This document shows positions 63,764 through 64,000 of a DNA stretch of 64,000 nt, piece by piece. The notes beneath the pieces are model-generated. The model worked only from the letters and a program-made list of their open reading frames with translations, did not search any database and was not told where the DNA came from. The stretch spans positions 868,001 to 932,000 of the forward strand of contig NC_022247.1 in NCBI RefSeq assembly GCF_000463015.1, read 5' to 3'. The translations under genes were made by a program, and so were the position numbers. Position 1 is the stretch's first letter; every line of letters starts with the position of its first letter. Source of the DNA: Variovorax paradoxus B4 (GTDB lineage Bacteria > Pseudomonadota > Gammaproteobacteria > Burkholderiales > Burkholderiaceae_C).

Positions 63764-64000
63764 ACCCGACGGCCGGCTCGCCGCCGCGCAATGTCACCCG
63801 CCACCGCCGCGTGTTCCTGCCGGTTCTCGTCGCGCTGGTCACGCTCGCGTGGCTGGCGTTGTGGGCCTGGGCGCGCAGCCCTTATGGACGCTATCTCGAG
63901 CACGGCGACTGGACCGTCTCGGGGCCGGCCGCGTTCCTGTGCCAGGCCATTCCCGCCGGCGGCGTGATCGTGCCCGCGGTCCTCTATGCGGTGGCGTGGA
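63760..64000 (+). CDS. DUF2182 membrane protein, partial (C-terminus outside window)
   Basis: Only the first 80 codons are visible. The product begins MNPTAGSPPRNVTRHRRVFL with a basic N-terminus, a first membrane helix (FLPVLVALVTLAWLALWAWA), a loop RSPYGRYLEHGDW and the start of a second hydrophobic segment, which matches DUF2182 predicted metal-binding integral membrane proteins. It overlaps the DUF1326 gene by 4 bases. Confidence 0.8.
   Translation, partial: MNPTAGSPPRNVTRHRRVFLPVLVALVTLAWLALWAWARSPYGRYLEHGDWTVSGPAAFLCQAIPAGGVIVPAVLYAVAW

Overview
The window is high-GC, gene-dense bacterial chromosome. Gene content suggests a Burkholderiales bacterium, most likely Comamonadaceae of the Variovorax type: a PhaM-type polyhydroxyalkanoate granule protein, argB and slmA in the same neighbourhood, a tandem glycine riboswitch in front of a DadA-like dehydrogenase, and Pga exopolysaccharide genes. 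The taxon is inferred from gene families, not from a marker gene. I saw no rRNA, tRNA, CRISPR array, transposase or integrase.

Left part (1-24.3 kb). A pgaABCD operon for poly-N-acetylglucosamine runs leftward and is cut inside pgaD at the window edge. Next come a creatininase-family hydrolase, two small exported proteins and the lytic transglycosylase MltA. From 18996 down to 10134 ten genes lie head-to-tail on the minus strand with overlaps or gaps of at most 40 bases: three LysE-type exporters, an EamA exporter, an aminotransferase, a DJ-1/PfpI protein, a glutathione S-transferase, a PhzF-like protein, a VOC protein and a ClC chloride channel. A divergent MocR-type regulator faces this run across a strong inverted repeat, so it may be one regulated amino-compound detoxification or export operon. 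PhaM, a FIST sensor protein and dadA follow. The dadA leader holds a two-aptamer glycine riboswitch with a well-placed promoter.

Right part (24.4-62.2 kb). This is a large surface-polysaccharide locus in alternating transcription blocks. It has a dTDP-L-rhamnose operon (rfbBDAC), a GDP-D-rhamnose branch (manC, gmd, rmd), galE, an ABC exporter (wzm/wzt type), a WecA-like initiating phosphoglycosyltransferase, an OafA-like O-acyltransferase, nine glycosyltransferase genes (three of them very large multi-domain fusions), one separate methyltransferase and two unfamiliar proteins. The set resembles an ABC-transporter-dependent O-antigen or common-antigen pathway that could use both L- and D-rhamnose. 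argB lies inside the locus and slmA just beyond it.

Right end (62.2-64 kb). slmA is followed by a DUF1326/DUF2182 gene pair preceded by a 21-base perfect palindrome; the DUF2182 gene runs off the window.

Several convergent gene pairs share a stem-loop that overlaps a stop codon and lacks a U-tract. Start codons were chosen from Shine-Dalgarno sequences, signal peptides and stop/start overlaps. TTG and GTG starts appear several times.
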